In this document: one piece after another, positions 24,095-35,429 of the stretch | Numbering within the stretch: the stretch's first letter is position 1 | How the letters are laid out: the number at the start of each line of letters is the position of its first letter | DNA from: Davidsoniella eucalypti | Taxonomy: Eukaryota; Ascomycota; Sordariomycetes; Microascales; Ceratocystidaceae | Direction of reading: 5' to 3' | NCBI GenBank assembly: GCA_004009845.1 | Contig: RMBW01000018.1 | Location: 62,001 to 126,000 of the forward strand | Length of the DNA: 64,000 nt | Translations under genes and position numbers: made by a program | The notes under the pieces: model-generated | Told to the model about the DNA's origin: nothing | What the model saw: the letters and a program-made list of their open reading frames with translations, nothing else | Databases searched by the model: none

Positions 24095-25309
24095 CTATAT
24101 TTTACTTCTTGATTCTCCCCAGAGTTTGTCAACGACTTGAAATATCATTGTGACATCGCGCATAACTTCCGCAGCAACTTCACCGCCAAGACGTTGCTGA
24201 ATCTTGTCTGGATGCCACCGGACTCGCTCTTCTTTGAGCAATTTCGTCTGTTCTGAGATATCCTCCTCTTGCAATGCATCAACGAAGAACTCACGCACGA
24301 CTTCTTCGTCCCCCTCACTTGCTCTACGTCCTCTCGGCCACGGTATTCTCTCTACGCTACCATCCCACAGTCCCCAACTACTCAGATACTGTTCCCAGGT
24401 GTTTCTAAGCTCTTTACGACGTCGTCGTTCATCACCTGCGCGTAATCTCTGCTCCAGTTCACGTTCTAGCCGTTGGTCTTCACGGTGTCGCTTCTCGTCG
24501 GCTTTCCGACGCTCGCGATCTGCCTGTCGCATTTTTTCACTCCGCTCTTTTTCTTCGACCAAGCCCTGGTGGGTTTTTGCCCACATCTGCTGTCGTACCC
24601 ACGCAGCATACTCTTCGTCTGTCATGTTTTCGAGCTCGCCTTGCGCATTTGGGACTTGACGCTCTCGTGCATCGGCGTATATGTGGACGGGTTGGCCATA
24701 GACGCCTTCCCAATAAGCGGCGCCTTCGTCATCGGCAAGCGCATCGAAAAGAGATTCGCGAAATGCTGCATCTGGATCGAGACATGGTTCTTCGTGTTGG
24801 TTATCTGGCGTAGGAGAGCGGGCGCGACGAGCCTTGCGACTACTACGTTTTGAGCGATGACGTTCATGACGGTCTATGGATCTAGAACGGGATCGAGAGC
24901 GGGGGTTCCCTTCGTCGTTATCCTCGTCGCCATCTCGACGTCGGTGCGAGTGGTGTCGGCGCGACGATGAGGGCTCGGTTTTCAAGCGCAGCTTCTTTGT
25001 GCGGGGCTTAACGGTCGCAGATGATTCGCTGGGACTAGCACCTGGGGGCTGATGTGATGCGCTGCTTCTGCTCTTGGTATCGCATGGTGCCACGGGGTCT
25101 TTGTGATCACGAGACTTACTGTCGCGTCGCCTTCGCTTCGAGTTGCCGCTGCCGGAAGCAGTGCTATAATGTCGTCGGTCGCTTCTGCTGCGATCTGAGC
25201 GGACCTCGCTATCGTGCGAACGAAGGCGTTTTTCGGCGTCGATTTCCGGATTGAAGGACGATAAGATATGACGGCGTCGAGGCGATGATTGCCTTTCCAT
25301 GGTTGACAT
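24095..25309 (-). CDS. NFKBIL1-like protein with degenerate J-type C-terminus
   Basis: Single exon, 404 residues from the Met of MSTMERQSSP; a longer in-frame start at 25414 exists but adds a segment unlike the rest. The N-terminal half is Arg/Ser- and His-rich, like splicing-associated proteins. The C-terminal half has a long charged helix (residues about 240-310) and then the conserved tail: WEQYLSSWGLWDG near 310, WPRGRR near 330, and RVRWHPDKIQQRLGG near 370. The HPD in that last motif resembles the J-domain signature. This arrangement matches NF-kappa-B-inhibitor-like protein 1 homologues of fungi. In animals NFKBIL1 is linked to splicing control; in fungi the role is little known. It is divergent from the ZIP transporter, and the two share a promoter region of about 0.67 kb. 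Confidence 0.75.
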   Translation of the reverse strand: MSTMERQSSPRRRHILSSFNPEIDAEKRLRSHDSEVRSDRSRSDRRHYSTASGSGNSKRRRRDSKSRDHKDPVAPCDTKSRSSASHQPPGASPSESSATVKPRTKKLRLKTEPSSSRRHHSHRRRDGDEDNDEGNPRSRSRSRSIDRHERHRSKRSSRKARRARSPTPDNQHEEPCLDPDAAFRESLFDALADDEGAAYWEGVYGQPVHIYADARERQVPNAQGELENMTDEEYAAWVRQQMWAKTHQGLVEEKERSEKMRQADRERRKADEKRHREDQRLERELEQRLRAGDERRRRKELRNTWEQYLSSWGLWDGSVERIPWPRGRRASEGDEEVVREFFVDALQEEDISEQTKLLKEERVRWHPDKIQQRLGGEVAAEVMRDVTMIFQVVDKLWGESRSKI

Positions 25310-25977
25310 TGACAAAAGACCTAGACTAACGATGTTGATAGAGAGACTCTGCCTGAACTGGCGCAAACCGAGTTGGGTTGTTGCCGGCTTCTTTATCGGG
25401 GCTTGTCCCACCAAAAGTGCATCTAGGCGGTGACGTCGATAAGGAAAGAAAAGCCGGTGTTTAGCCGCACGCGGTCAAGCTTTGGTAGTTTTGTTTTAAG
25501 CACAGCAATCAAAAGCCAAACAGGAGGAAGCCATTCATTCTATTGTTTGGTATGTTTAGCTGGCAAGGCAATCGGGCCAAGCTTTGATCAAGATTTTGAT
25601 TTCTCCTACAACACCGCGACAATTGGATTTTTTTCTTGGACTTTTTCTTCTGTATCTTTCCTTACTTTGTTTTCTAGCGGGCTTTTTTCTTGATATCTGA
25701 TTCTCGCTTGTCTTCTATATTTTGTCGTTTGTCTTCTGGCCAAGACATTTCACTATTCTCTCGTTTTTTCTTGTCTTTCGTCATTGCCTTAGTGTCTAAA
25801 GTTGCATGGAGAGATTCCCTATACTATCGCCAGATCCATCCATATATCGATACTAGAAGAAGATTGTCTACCCCCACGTTCGTTTACTATAGCCTGTAAT
25901 TGGCCTTTCCCAAATCAAAGCCACCGCCTGGGTCAAGATCGACATCCAACCAACAACTCAGGCGACCGCTCGCGATC
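25310..25977. other. shared divergent promoter region
   Basis: A 668-bp gap between two genes that start in opposite directions. It holds T-rich/pyrimidine tracts near 25610-25790 and no supported gene. Confidence 0.6.
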
Positions 25978-27444
25978 ATGGGTGGTCTTTTCCTACTACT
26001 ATCACTATGTGTATGACCCTCCTCTCCCGCCTCTTGCCTCATATCTTACCAAGTCCAATTGCTAACCATGGTCGTGTTGATAGGTGATTATGGCTGTGAC
26101 GTAAGTTTCTCTGTACTACCCTTATCCCATACATCTCGAACTCGGTCGTTTAGTCCCCACGAATCGCTCTTCTTACTGCTCCACCACCCACCGTCGCTCC
26201 TAACGCTTTTCTACTTTCGCTCTGCGCTTAACAGGTCTTTCGTCGCCGGTGCCCTCCCGCTGACCATGACGCTTTCCCAGTCACAACTGCGCCTAATCTC
26301 CAGCATTGGTGTTGGCATCCTTGTCGGCACATCTATGACAGTAATCATACCCGAGGGCATCGAAGCCCTTTCTACCCACGCCCATGCGCAAACTATGGCT
26401 CCGCATGGTTCCGCCGCCGTTCCACAATCCATGCGCCGTAGTGCCGCTGCTGCTGTCGTTCAACTGCCGGCTGTTCCCGAGATGCTGGTCTCATCTCGAG
26501 CTTCTACTGCTCCGTGCGATCTCGCCCTTGACGCCGTTAACCATGTTCTCGACACTCGTGCTGAGGCTGAGCAGCATAATGAAGATTCTTCTACTACTGC
26601 CGTCGCCGCGACAACACTCAACTCCGAGGATGCTACTTCCGCCGAGGACTTCGAAGTCCCTACCTTCTCCATTGGCTTCAGCTTGATATGTGGATTTCTG
26701 TTGATGTTTTTCATCGATCGCTTGCCGCGCCATGCTACCGAGCATCTATCAGCGCCACGGGATATCTCGCTAGATAATCTCGGGGTAGATGGAGCGCACG
26801 ATGAGGAGTCTATTGGATTCTTGGCGTCATTGGCGCCCAACTCACCGCATTCGCGCAGCAATGCCTTGACTGTTGGCCTAGTGATTCATGCTGCAGCCGA
26901 TGGTATTGCTATGGGCGCAAGCAGCAGCACCCAGAACACAAAGCTAGGCTTTATCATCTTCATAGCTATCATGGTACACAAGGCCCCTGCTGCATTTGGC
27001 CTGACCACTGTTCTACTCAAGCAAGGCCTATCCAAGTATGCTGCCAGAGGGCACTTGTTCGTGTTCAGTATGGCGGCGCCTTGTGGTGCTCTTGTCACGT
27101 GGTTGCTAATCCATATATTGGGTGGTAGCACTGGCATGCAGGGTGATCAAGGACACTATTGGACTGGCATGCTTCTGCTCTTTTCGGCGGGAACTTTCTT
27201 GTAGGTTTTCTTGAATCTATACAACTTTCTATACGTTATATAAGACAACTAACAATCTCTTTTTAGGTACGTTGCTATGCACGCCATGCAAGAGGAAAGC
27301 AGTCCTCATGAACACAGCGATTCCAATGCTTATCCCGACTCACCACATCAGCGCAGACGCTCGGGTCCTCAGATGCGTGATACATTAGCAACCGCTGGTG
27401 GCATGTTGCTACCATTGCTTGCCCAACTTGGTCATGGCCACTAA
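25978..27444 (+). CDS. ZIP-family metal transporter, ZIP9/ATX2 type
   Basis: Four exons: 25978..26010, 26084..26100, 26235..27200 and 27267..27444, totalling 397 residues. Exon 2 is only 17 nt. Joining the exons gives MGGLFLLLSLCVIMAVTSF, a first membrane segment that flows into AGALPLTMTLSQSQ, which resembles the ZIP9-type N-terminus. Metal-binding segments are visible in HAAADGIAMGAS (membrane segment 4, HxxxDG type) and MVHKAPAAFGLTT (segment 5). A His/Ser/Asp-containing loop joins segments 2 and 3, and the C-terminus after the last segment is short. Members move zinc or manganese into the cytosol; yeast Atx2 acts at the Golgi in manganese homeostasis. Substrate and location are inferred from the family. 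A start at 26059 was rejected because it lacks the first segment. Confidence 0.85.
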
Positions 27445-27600
27445 AGATAGAACGAAAAGAGAGATACGGGACGCAAGAACAGGTAGATATCATTACTACA
27501 CATACCTTCACGGGTTGCTGTCTTGCTAAGATTACACACCAAAAAAGAGTTATTGAACATACGCCATGAATGGATACGCTCGCAACTATATATCATCAAT

Positions 27601-27643
27601 ACATCTCCATAGCTATATAGCTCCATAAGATTAATGAATTAAA
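27601..27643 (+). mobile_element. 40-nt retroposon-like element, copy A
   Basis: Starts ACATCTCCATAGC and ends CATAAGATTAATGAATT followed by AAA. It is flanked by an 11-bp perfect duplication TATATATCATC (27587-27597 and 27646-27656), or 13 of 14 bp if extended so that it abuts the element start. The family is described under findings. Confidence 0.7.
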
Positions 27644-27803
27644 TGTATATATCATCTATGTATAAAAAGGGACATTGTACTTCAATACCGCACATTGGTA
27701 CTTCAGCACAAATAGCAGGAGATCTTCAAAAAGGTAGGTACTTAGCCCACAAAAGACTAGGTACTCCTCACTTAGTCTTCAAAAGCAGCCAGCTGGCAAA
27801 ATA

Positions 27804-27848
27804 TTTTTTTTTCATTAATCTTATGGAGCTATAGAGCTATGAAGATGT
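27804..27848 (-). mobile_element. 40-nt retroposon-like element, copy B
   Basis: Reverse-orientation copy whose minus strand starts ACATCTTCATAGC and ends in a run of A. No clear target-site duplication. It faces copy A across about 160 bp, so the pair can form a hairpin. Confidence 0.65.
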
Positions 27849-28235
27849 AAGCACATACATGAGTGAATTTTAAGCCAAAATATAATTTGCAATGCTAAAA
27901 GCTCCTGTTTATCACCTACAAAAACATACATGTGTATACCAAAAGCTTCCAGAATATATTTGACACCCACAAAAGAAGTGAAAATGTAACCAAAACCCCC
28001 CCAAAAAACAAAACCAAAACAGAGACAGTAATCTTCCACTGCTGAAGCCAGAGCATCAGCAGCCTGCATAATCGAATTAATGGCTATCATCATCTATGTT
28101 GAAGATATCACCATATACCGTGCACTATCTATTTCAATCCTTCGTATAGCACACATTAAAAGATTAGGATCGATTGGATACAGATCAGATCAACCCAGGT
28201 CTACAGATACAGGCCAAAAAGATAGTTTGAACAGT

Positions 28236-28307
28236 TAGCAACACCTCGTTTCGATCAAGGGACCTCCGGGTTATGAGCCCGGCGCGCTTCCACTGCGCCA
28301 CGTTGCT
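28236..28307 (-). tRNA. initiator tRNA-Met (CAT)
   Basis: A 72-nt cloverleaf on the minus strand with no intron. The acceptor stem (AGCAACG with TGTTGCT) pairs in 7 of 7 positions counting one G-T. The anticodon stem-loop is CCGGG-CTCATAA-CCCGG. The A1-T72 pair, the GGCGCAGTGGAAGCGCG D-arm and the T-loop ATCGAAA are the features that separate fungal initiator from elongator tRNA-Met. Confidence 0.95.
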
Positions 28308-29376
28308 TGTTTCTTCAAATTGATTGTTGTTATTGTTGTTATTGTTCTATATATATTCTTAGATCTACATAGTTTCTAGTTGTTGCTCATAGTGGAGGTA
28401 TGGACCACTAGTTCTTCGGGGCTGGTGTCGTCCCGCATATACAAAGCTATTGAGTTTGTCGAGCGGAGGATACAGGCACAACTTTAAATATCTGTCCGGT
28501 AATCAATCAGGCGTCGTATGATAGTGATTTAGGTAGACAAATATAATCAAATGAAATCAAATCCTATTTTATGTGGAGGCCCGGATGCTGGCGCCGTTTA
28601 TTCGCTGATCCTGAGGGAGCTATTGTGAATATGGTAAACTATATTCTAGGTGATAGAGCGAGAAGAGAATCCAAGTATGATGGTAGAAGTAGTGATCTAA
28701 GATATGGGAACAAGAAATTACCTCTGTTGTTCATGCATCGTCGTCCCAGCCTTCACAACGGTGCTAGGTAAACGGCATGAGCCAGTCCTACAAGATGGAG
28801 ATTGGGATTGTGATGTAGTTAGCAGGGGTACCACAGGGCTTAAGACATGCGCTGTCAGTACGCCAGCTGTCGGCAGCCGTTGCCAGCTTTATGTTAGTAG
28901 AAACGCCGATGATACTACGGAGCAACAATGATCACACACTCTTTAATTGTTCTTAATTATTTGACACCCTAGATCAGGAAGCCGAATACTTATATCCAAG
29001 GCGAATCAAATAAACAGAAACCAACAATTAAACCAACATAAAAATAAAAATAAAGAAAAGGCCGGCTTATGCGTTGTCAGCCGACTATCGCGCTGTCCTT
29101 CGATTCCCATCGTTCTAACCAACCTTTCTTTTTTCGTTTTTGGTTCATCTTTCCTTGTGCATGCTAGACAGCCAAAAGGTTATTCAACAGCGATCGTTCT
29201 TTCTTGTTTACATTATCGCATTCGCTGGACGAGGCTTTATTTATGGAGGCCTTTTCGTTTGTTTAAGTCCTGGATTTCCCGCCAAATCTGCGACAACGTC
29301 TTTGTTGCCGATTTACTCTGATTTTCCTTTCTTCTTACAATCCTATTTGCGCCTATTTGCTCATTAAGCAAACAAT
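28308..29376. other. intergenic with one SINE-like repeat copy
   Basis: Contains a TTATTGTTG microsatellite-like stretch near 28320-28347, the dispersed repeat at 28380-28563 and the ATG22 promoter with a T-rich leader. No supported gene. Confidence 0.55.
28380..28563 (+). repeat. dispersed SINE- or LTR-like repeat, copy 1
   Basis: Shares with 59915-60071 the blocks TGTTGCTC, AGTGGAGGTATG, TCTTCGGGGCTGG, ATATCTGTCCGGTA, GGCGTCGTATGAT and a terminal AAATC-type tail. Copy 1 has extra internal sequence near 28441-28475. It starts 73 bp upstream of the 5' end of tRNA-Met. Confidence 0.75.
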
Positions 29377-31363
29377 ATGGCGTCGGGCCATAACTCTGTG
29401 GGAAGGGATGTTCCGCGTCTTCAGCGGGACACCTTTGATGATGATGCTGATGGCGATATCGATGACGATATCGATGTCGAAGAATCGCTCGTAGCTAGAT
29501 ATCCAGGCGAGGATTTGCGCCCTACAAGCCAGAAAGAAATCCACGGTTGGTACATGTATGCCTTTGCGTCTGAGGTCTATGTGATCTGTGGTAAGTACTG
29601 CTTTCTGATTAACTAACTTGGTCTTGTTCTATTTGCTAACTAAATGCGCTTCCAGGTATCTGTGAGTTTATATTGCGCCCGCTATCTATGCGCTCCCTTA
29701 TGGCATTCCAACTAACCAACTTTGTGTAGCTTCGTTCATTCCGATTCTCCTCGAAACTCTCTCCCGTGAAAACGGTCACCTTCTCCATAGTCCCGACAAG
29801 CCATGCCCCGCCTCACACGACCGCTTGAGCTCCGACGGGCTTGTCGATGCCTGTGTCGTCACCTTTCTCGGCTGGGACATCAACACAACCAGCTTTGCCA
29901 TGTACACCTTTTCTGTGAGCGTTCTTCTGCAGGCTTTGGTGGTAATTTCTATCAGCTGTACCGCTGATCACGGTACCAGTCGCAAGAGTATGTTGTTGGC
30001 CTTCGCCTTTATCGGTGGCATTAGCGTCATGAGCTTCCTCTTTGTCACTAGCAGGACATATTTACTCGGCGCTGTTTTGACCATCATATCGAATACTTCG
30101 TTTGGTGCGTCTTTTGTGCTCCTCAACTCGTTCTTGCCCCTATTAGTGCGGAATCACCCTGACGTCACCGGCATCAAGGGCCTTCACGAGTCAACCTCCA
30201 TACTCACTGGCGGTGAACCAGCTGCTCTCCAACTCGATGGCGATCAGGCAGCATCAGACGCTGCCGACGATAGCAGACCCAACTCACGCTCAGCACTGAT
30301 TCCTTCTGATGCAAGAAGTACCATTTCACACGCCATGTCCGTTCACGATGAGCTGACCTCGCTCGAAATGCGTCTCTCTGGCCAAATATCGTCTACTGGT
30401 GTCGGAATCGGCTACTGCGCTGCCCTCTTTGTCCAGCTCATTTGTATCGGTATTGTGATCGCACTAAAGAACACTACTTGGTCACAACGCGTCGTTCTAT
30501 TCTTGGTTGGCCTGTGGTGGACCGTCTTCACAATCCCATCTGCTATGTGGCTTCGTGCTCGTCCTGGTCCGCCACTGCCTAGCTCACTAAAGGGACATCG
30601 CTCGGGTTGGCGCTCAGCGATATCAGACGTGGCGCATTCGTGGGGTAATCTCTGGCGCACTGTGAAGCTTGCACGCCGTCTTCTTGATGTTGTCCTCTTT
30701 TTAGCCGCCTGGTTCCTCCTTTCAGATGCGATTGCGACCACATCTAGCACAGCTATTTTGTTTGCTAAAACTCAAATGCACATGTCTACTTGGGCTCTTG
30801 GTATGATCAACGTCATCTCGACTGTTTCCGGTGTCGTTGGTGCGTTCACTTGGTCATTTATCTCCAAGTACTTTTCTCTCAAGCCTCATCAGACGCTTTT
30901 GGCCTGCATCGCTTTATTTGAACTAGTTCCCATATATGGTCTGCTAGGATATCTGCCCTTTATACAGCGCTGGGGCGTCATTGGTTTGCAACAGGCGTGG
31001 GAAATGTATCCTATAGCCGCCATTTATGGCTTTGTTCTTGGAGGCCTGAGTGGCTACTGCCGTTCTGTTTATGGCGAGCTTATTCCGCCAGGTTCCGAGA
31101 CAGCGTTTTATGCTCTGTATGCCATTACCGACAAGGGAAGTAGTATATTCGGACCTGCGATCGTAGGTTTTATCATCGACAAATCTGGTGACATCCGCCC
31201 AGCCTTTGGCTTCCTAGCCATTATGGTCGGCTTACCGGCTGTCTTTGTGTACTTTGTCAACATCAATCGTGGCAAATTGGAAGGTGAAAGATTGGCTGCT
31301 GAGCTAGACGGGCTCAAGGCCGGCGATTATCAATCGCTAAATGTTGAAGCTAATGAGGACTAA
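29377..31363 (+). CDS. atg22: ATG22-like vacuolar amino-acid effluxer
   Basis: Exons 29377..29590, 29656..29661, 29730..31363, giving 617 residues. Exon 2 is 6 nt (GTATCT), bounded by normal introns of 65 and 68 nt, each with a CTAAC branch site. It yields VICGISSFIPILLETLSREN, which keeps the spacing of Atg22 family members; skipping it keeps frame but removes two residues. The acidic N-terminus (DDDADGDIDDDID) is followed by about 12 membrane segments with a large loop near 225-280. Motifs include GWYMYAFASEVY near 58 and YGELIPPGSETAFYALYAITDKGSS near 515-540 (partial quote: ELIPPGSETAFYAL). Yeast Atg22 exports amino acids from the vacuole after autophagic breakdown. A downstream start at 29825 was rejected because it deletes the first segment. 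Confidence 0.9.
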
Positions 31364-32054
31364 ATCATTGCGTGTTTTAATTCTTGCGTCCAATAATACT
31401 GCCCGATCTTTGACTTGATCTAACTCCCATTTGAAGTAATGTACCCATGTATTCATCTTATCTATCATTCGGATGCCACCATTCCTCTACGACATTTTCT
31501 TGTTTCCTACGCCATGCTTTGCCGTCTTTATCTTTATCGGCTTTTTCCATGTTACCATATTTAAGTATTGCATGACTTCATGTGCAACAATATTATATTT
31601 AATTATCTTGATCATGATGATTTCAACATCTTCTATTCTCATCAACAATTAAATTCTTGTTCAGCGTGATTGAAGGGTCTGCATTAGCTCTTTTCTGTTT
31701 CTTTTCTTAAATTAGGGTTATGACACCCTATAAATATGTAGCTTGAAAAAATTGGGTTAGACTATTGAACTTATAATAGGTAGCGCTTCACACAATGGAA
31801 TAACCTCTTTTGGAAATTATTTCTGTTGCATACTCTCTTAATTTTTTTTAGCGAAATCTAACCCAGATCACTTATTTTCCTTTCTAACTTTTCCTTGTTC
31901 AACTATTTAACGCTTTTCAACGTCAACACTTGCCGTGGGATACACATTGATCAATCATCATTATTTTATTTTTGTTTCTCACAGACAGAAACACAACATC
32001 GTTTATCAAATAGACATCTTAACCTCCCTCTAGAAAGGTTCACGGAAACTCTAA
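31364..32054. other. intergenic, 0.7 kb
   Basis: 3' flank of ATG22 and promoter of the BAH-PHD gene. It has a small palindrome (AGGGTTATGACACCCT) at about 31715-31730. No gene seen. Confidence 0.55.
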
Positions 32055-33768
32055 ATGTCGGCGACTAGTTCTAACAAACATAAATCTTATGGTACTAGAA
32101 ATTCTCTTTCTACATCGAATAAAGCAAATTTTCGAAATGGCAAATCTAGCACGAGAACCCCTGGGCGAACTCCTGTGGCTAGTATACATAGTAATAAAGA
32201 TGCCACTGCCAATATTGGAGGCACCAATGGAACTATGCATACAAAACCCAAAGAAGATCCTGTGCCAAATCTAAGCTCTATGCCAGATCTAGGACAGACG
32301 CAAGACAAAGATGACAATATGAATAGCGCTGAGGAATACCGTGAAGAGAACTCTGCATCAAAGTCACCAGCCATACATAATTCCTCTAGTAACCAGTTTA
32401 CGGTCAGACTGCTCCCGGATGCTCTCACGCTCTCAGTATTAAAGACATGTAAGAAGTTACAGAGCGACTGGCGTATCAAACCAAGAAGTGGAAACTTGCC
32501 TCAGGGAACTGAACGGTATCAGCCGTTTCCATTCAAAACTAGAGAACCGTTCCACACACACTCTACGCTCCATAGCAAATTCATGATTGAGCCAGCAGAC
32601 GAGTGGTACGGCATGACCCGATACAACCGGTTCAACCGTAAGTAAAGTATCCAATATCATCTCCCGCCGTTCCCTCCCACGCCTTAGCAACACATACAAC
32701 ACAAAAACTAACTACATGGTGTTGAAAACAGTGAACGGCGTGGATGTCCGCACCGAGTCCTTTGTTTGGGTAGTCACCGAACAGACGGCCAAGCTGCGCG
32801 CTGAAGAGCAGCACATGCCGGGTCAATCTACGGTGAAGGATCCGCGGAAGTACGGATGGGTCGGCCTGGTGCTTGAGATCCGCGCACGGAATGCAAGCAA
32901 TGTATTCTTGCGCGTGGCTTGGATGCTCTGGCCCGACGACATGACTCCGTGTCGCCTAGCCAGTGGAGGAGAGCTACAGGAGAAATTCATATCGAAGAGA
33001 CAACCGTATCATGGCCGCTGTGAAGTAATAGCTTCTAACCAGAGTAAGTCCAGGCAGCTTAAGATAAAGAGAAGAAGGAATTGAGATATGAGATGGCGAT
33101 TGTTACTAATGCCGTTTGGGTTATTGGCTAGTGGACATCATAAATGCTGAGACAGTTTCCGCGTTGGCAAATGTGCAACACTGGAAAGAAAATGACGACG
33201 AGACTCATCCAACACTCTATTGGAGACAGGCACTCGACGCCCGAACCCAGGAAATCACGGTACGTATCGAGTCTACACTAATCCATATATCTATCCCGCC
33301 AATATGTAGAAATTGTAACTGACACAATTCACCTAGACTGTTCTTCCGCGATGTGTATGCGGCGAGCCAGAAAACCCCGATCATATCATGATTGGGTGTC
33401 CAAGCGAAGCCTGTCAACGGTGGCTCCACGAGAGATGCGTGCTTGAATCTGTGATGGAGTTCGCCTTCATACGGCTGGGAGGTTCAGTGCCACACTACGA
33501 AGACGATTTTACAATGAGAGAGAAAGGTTTCATGATTGCCGGGCCTAGTCAAAATGCAATGGATGAAAAGCCATGGATGAACTGTTTCCAAGCCCGCCTA
33601 GTCTGCACATCACCAACTAGATCGCAGTCTAAGTACCTGCAGCCGTTGGTTGAAATTACAGATCTACGGGGGCTGGATCGTGGGGTCAAGACATGGACGG
33701 AACAGGTATATTGTCTGTGGTGTCACTCCGTAGTTGAATCGACTGATGGAGGGCTGAAGGTCAGATAA
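32055..33768 (+). CDS. BAH-PHD chromatin-reader protein (EPR-1-like candidate)
   Basis: Four exons: 32055..32637, 32732..33043, 33132..33259 and 33337..33768, giving 484 residues. The N-terminal 150 residues are Ser/Thr/Asn-rich and basic. The BAH domain runs from about 195 to 335, with ESFVWVVTEQTAKLR, YGWVGLVLEIRAR and VFLRVAWMLWPDD, then YHGRCEVIASNQMDIINAE and PTLYWRQALD. A PHD finger starts near 345 with CVCGEPENPDHIMIGC and continues SEACQRWLHERCV, so the early C4/H/C ligands are present. Its distal half is less clear, though a last WCHSVV motif lies near the end. BAH-PHD proteins such as Neurospora EPR-1 read H3K27 methylation. The family assignment follows from domain order; the specific histone mark is inferred. 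Confidence 0.75.
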
Positions 33769-34315
33769 GTGCAAATCAGCTGAACGACGCTGAGATAGAT
33801 TGTGTCTCGATAGCCAATAAGATAAGAAACACATAGCGAATATGAGATTATCCAAACGTGTTTTGTATTTTGTTACTAAAGCACGGTGGCGTTTTCTACT
33901 CTGAAGATAGGTCTCTCGATATCAGGAATGATGCTATGGGAATTGTTTAATGTTACATGTGTGTATAATACCATCATATGGATCAGGCTGAGAAAGGTTG
34001 ATTGGCAGCTCTGCCCCTCATTTGTCTAAAACAGTGGGGAGCTCAGAGCTCTACAAGGCAGCCAATCAGAAGATAGTTAGTCGAGTCTTGTTTCCCAGGG
34101 GCAACAACCCCCGCCAAACAACCAACCTCAAGCTAGTTGGGGTTTCAAAAGCGGGTTGAGAGCCTTGTCCCCCATATCAGAAGCTAGCTTTGAGCAATGA
34201 AACACCAAGCCCGGCATCTTGAGAGACTTAGCTACAATTAGGCGCTTTTTTTCTTCTCTTTCTCTTTCTATACTTTGTTACATAATTTCATACTTATACT
34301 GCAATCTCATTCACA
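33769..34315. other. intergenic, 0.55 kb
   Basis: 3' flank of the BAH-PHD gene and promoter of the capping-protein gene with a T-rich pyrimidine leader. No gene seen. Confidence 0.6.
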
Positions 34316-35429
34316 ATGGCGGACATCGATCCCTTCGACTCGGCAATGTAAGTCTGCTGTTCTCCATCTCAATATGACTTTTATGAAGCTTCAGGCTTAG
34401 CTCCTGAACAGCTGTCACTACGATACAAGATCTAGCTTTCCATTCACATAAAACTCTAAAAACAGTGGCTTCTGGACTAACAGTATTTCTTCAGGGACCT
34501 TCTCCGACGCCTCAACCCCAAGCACACCACCGAACATCTCAACTCTATTATTTCACTCGCACCCGAACTCACCGAAGACCTACTCTCGTCGGTCGACCAG
34601 CCGCTTACGGTGAAGCGCTGCCGCCAAACGGGCCGTGACTATCTGCTGTGCGACTACAACCGCGATGGCGACTCGTACCGTTCGCCGTGGAGCAACCAGT
34701 TCGATCCGCCGCTGGACGATGGCGGCAGCCTAGGTGGTGTCGGCGCAGCGGGTGCTAATGGCGGTGCTGGCGAGGGTGCTGTGCCGAGTGAACGTGTGCG
34801 CAAGATGGAGATCAAGGCGAACGAGGCATTTGATGTGTACAGAGACCTATACTATGAAGGTGGTGTGAGTAGCGTGTACTTCTGGAACTTGGACGATGGG
34901 TTTGCTGGAGTGGTGCTACTAAAGAAGTGTAAGTTCGAACCAAGATATGCGACGGAGAAGCCCTTTGATCTGGAGTTTTCTTGAAAGGGGGACAAGACAG
35001 CACGCTAATCTCTCATTCTTTATATCTGTAGCCTCCACTCCCGGTACCTCGACCGAAGGCATCTGGGACTCGATCCACGTCTTCGAAGCCATTGAGCGCG
35101 GGCGCACCACAAACTACAAGCTAACCTCGACTGTGATTCTCTCGCTCGCCACATCTACAGCTGCGCTAGGAGACATGGACCTAAGCGGCAACATGACACG
35201 GCAGGTCGAAATGGATCTCCCCGTAGACGCGGACGATAGCCACATCGCCAACGTCGGTCGACTGGTTGAGGATATGGAACTCAAGATGCGCAATCTGCTA
35301 CAGGAGGTCTATTTCGGCAAGGCCAAGGATGTGGTCGGCGATCTGCGTAGTGTCGGGAGCTTGAGCGAGAGTGCGCGCGAACGGGATACGCATCGCGAGA
35401 TCATCAGCAGCATGCGGCGTACGGAGTAA
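34316..35429 (+). CDS. cap2: F-actin-capping protein subunit beta
   Basis: Exons 34316..34347, 34495..34928 and 35032..35429, totalling 287 residues, matching the family length of about 275-290. The first exon gives MADIDPFDSA and splices to MDLLRRLNPKHTTEHLNSI, then the conserved RDYLLCDYNRDGDSYRSPWS, YYEGGVSSVYFWNLDDGFAG, IWDSIHVFEA and YKLTSTVILSL. The C-terminal helix/tentacle ends ERDTHREIISSMRRTE. A Gly/Ala insert (GGSLGGVGAAGANGGAGEG) lies near 87-105, a common fungal variation. The beta subunit pairs with the alpha subunit to cap barbed ends of actin filaments at patches. Nothing suggests loss of function. Confidence 0.95.

Larger units (their letters stand above)
27445..28235. other. 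intergenic with two inverted copies of the 40-nt element
   Basis: Lies between the ZIP gene and tRNA-Met. Apart from the two short elements (27601-27643 and 27804-27848) it is AT-rich DNA with no gene. Confidence 0.6.

Noticed and set aside
26961..26980. Partial resemblance to the 40-nt element inside the ZIP coding region
   Set aside because: Only about a dozen bases match and they encode a conserved membrane segment. Coincidence.
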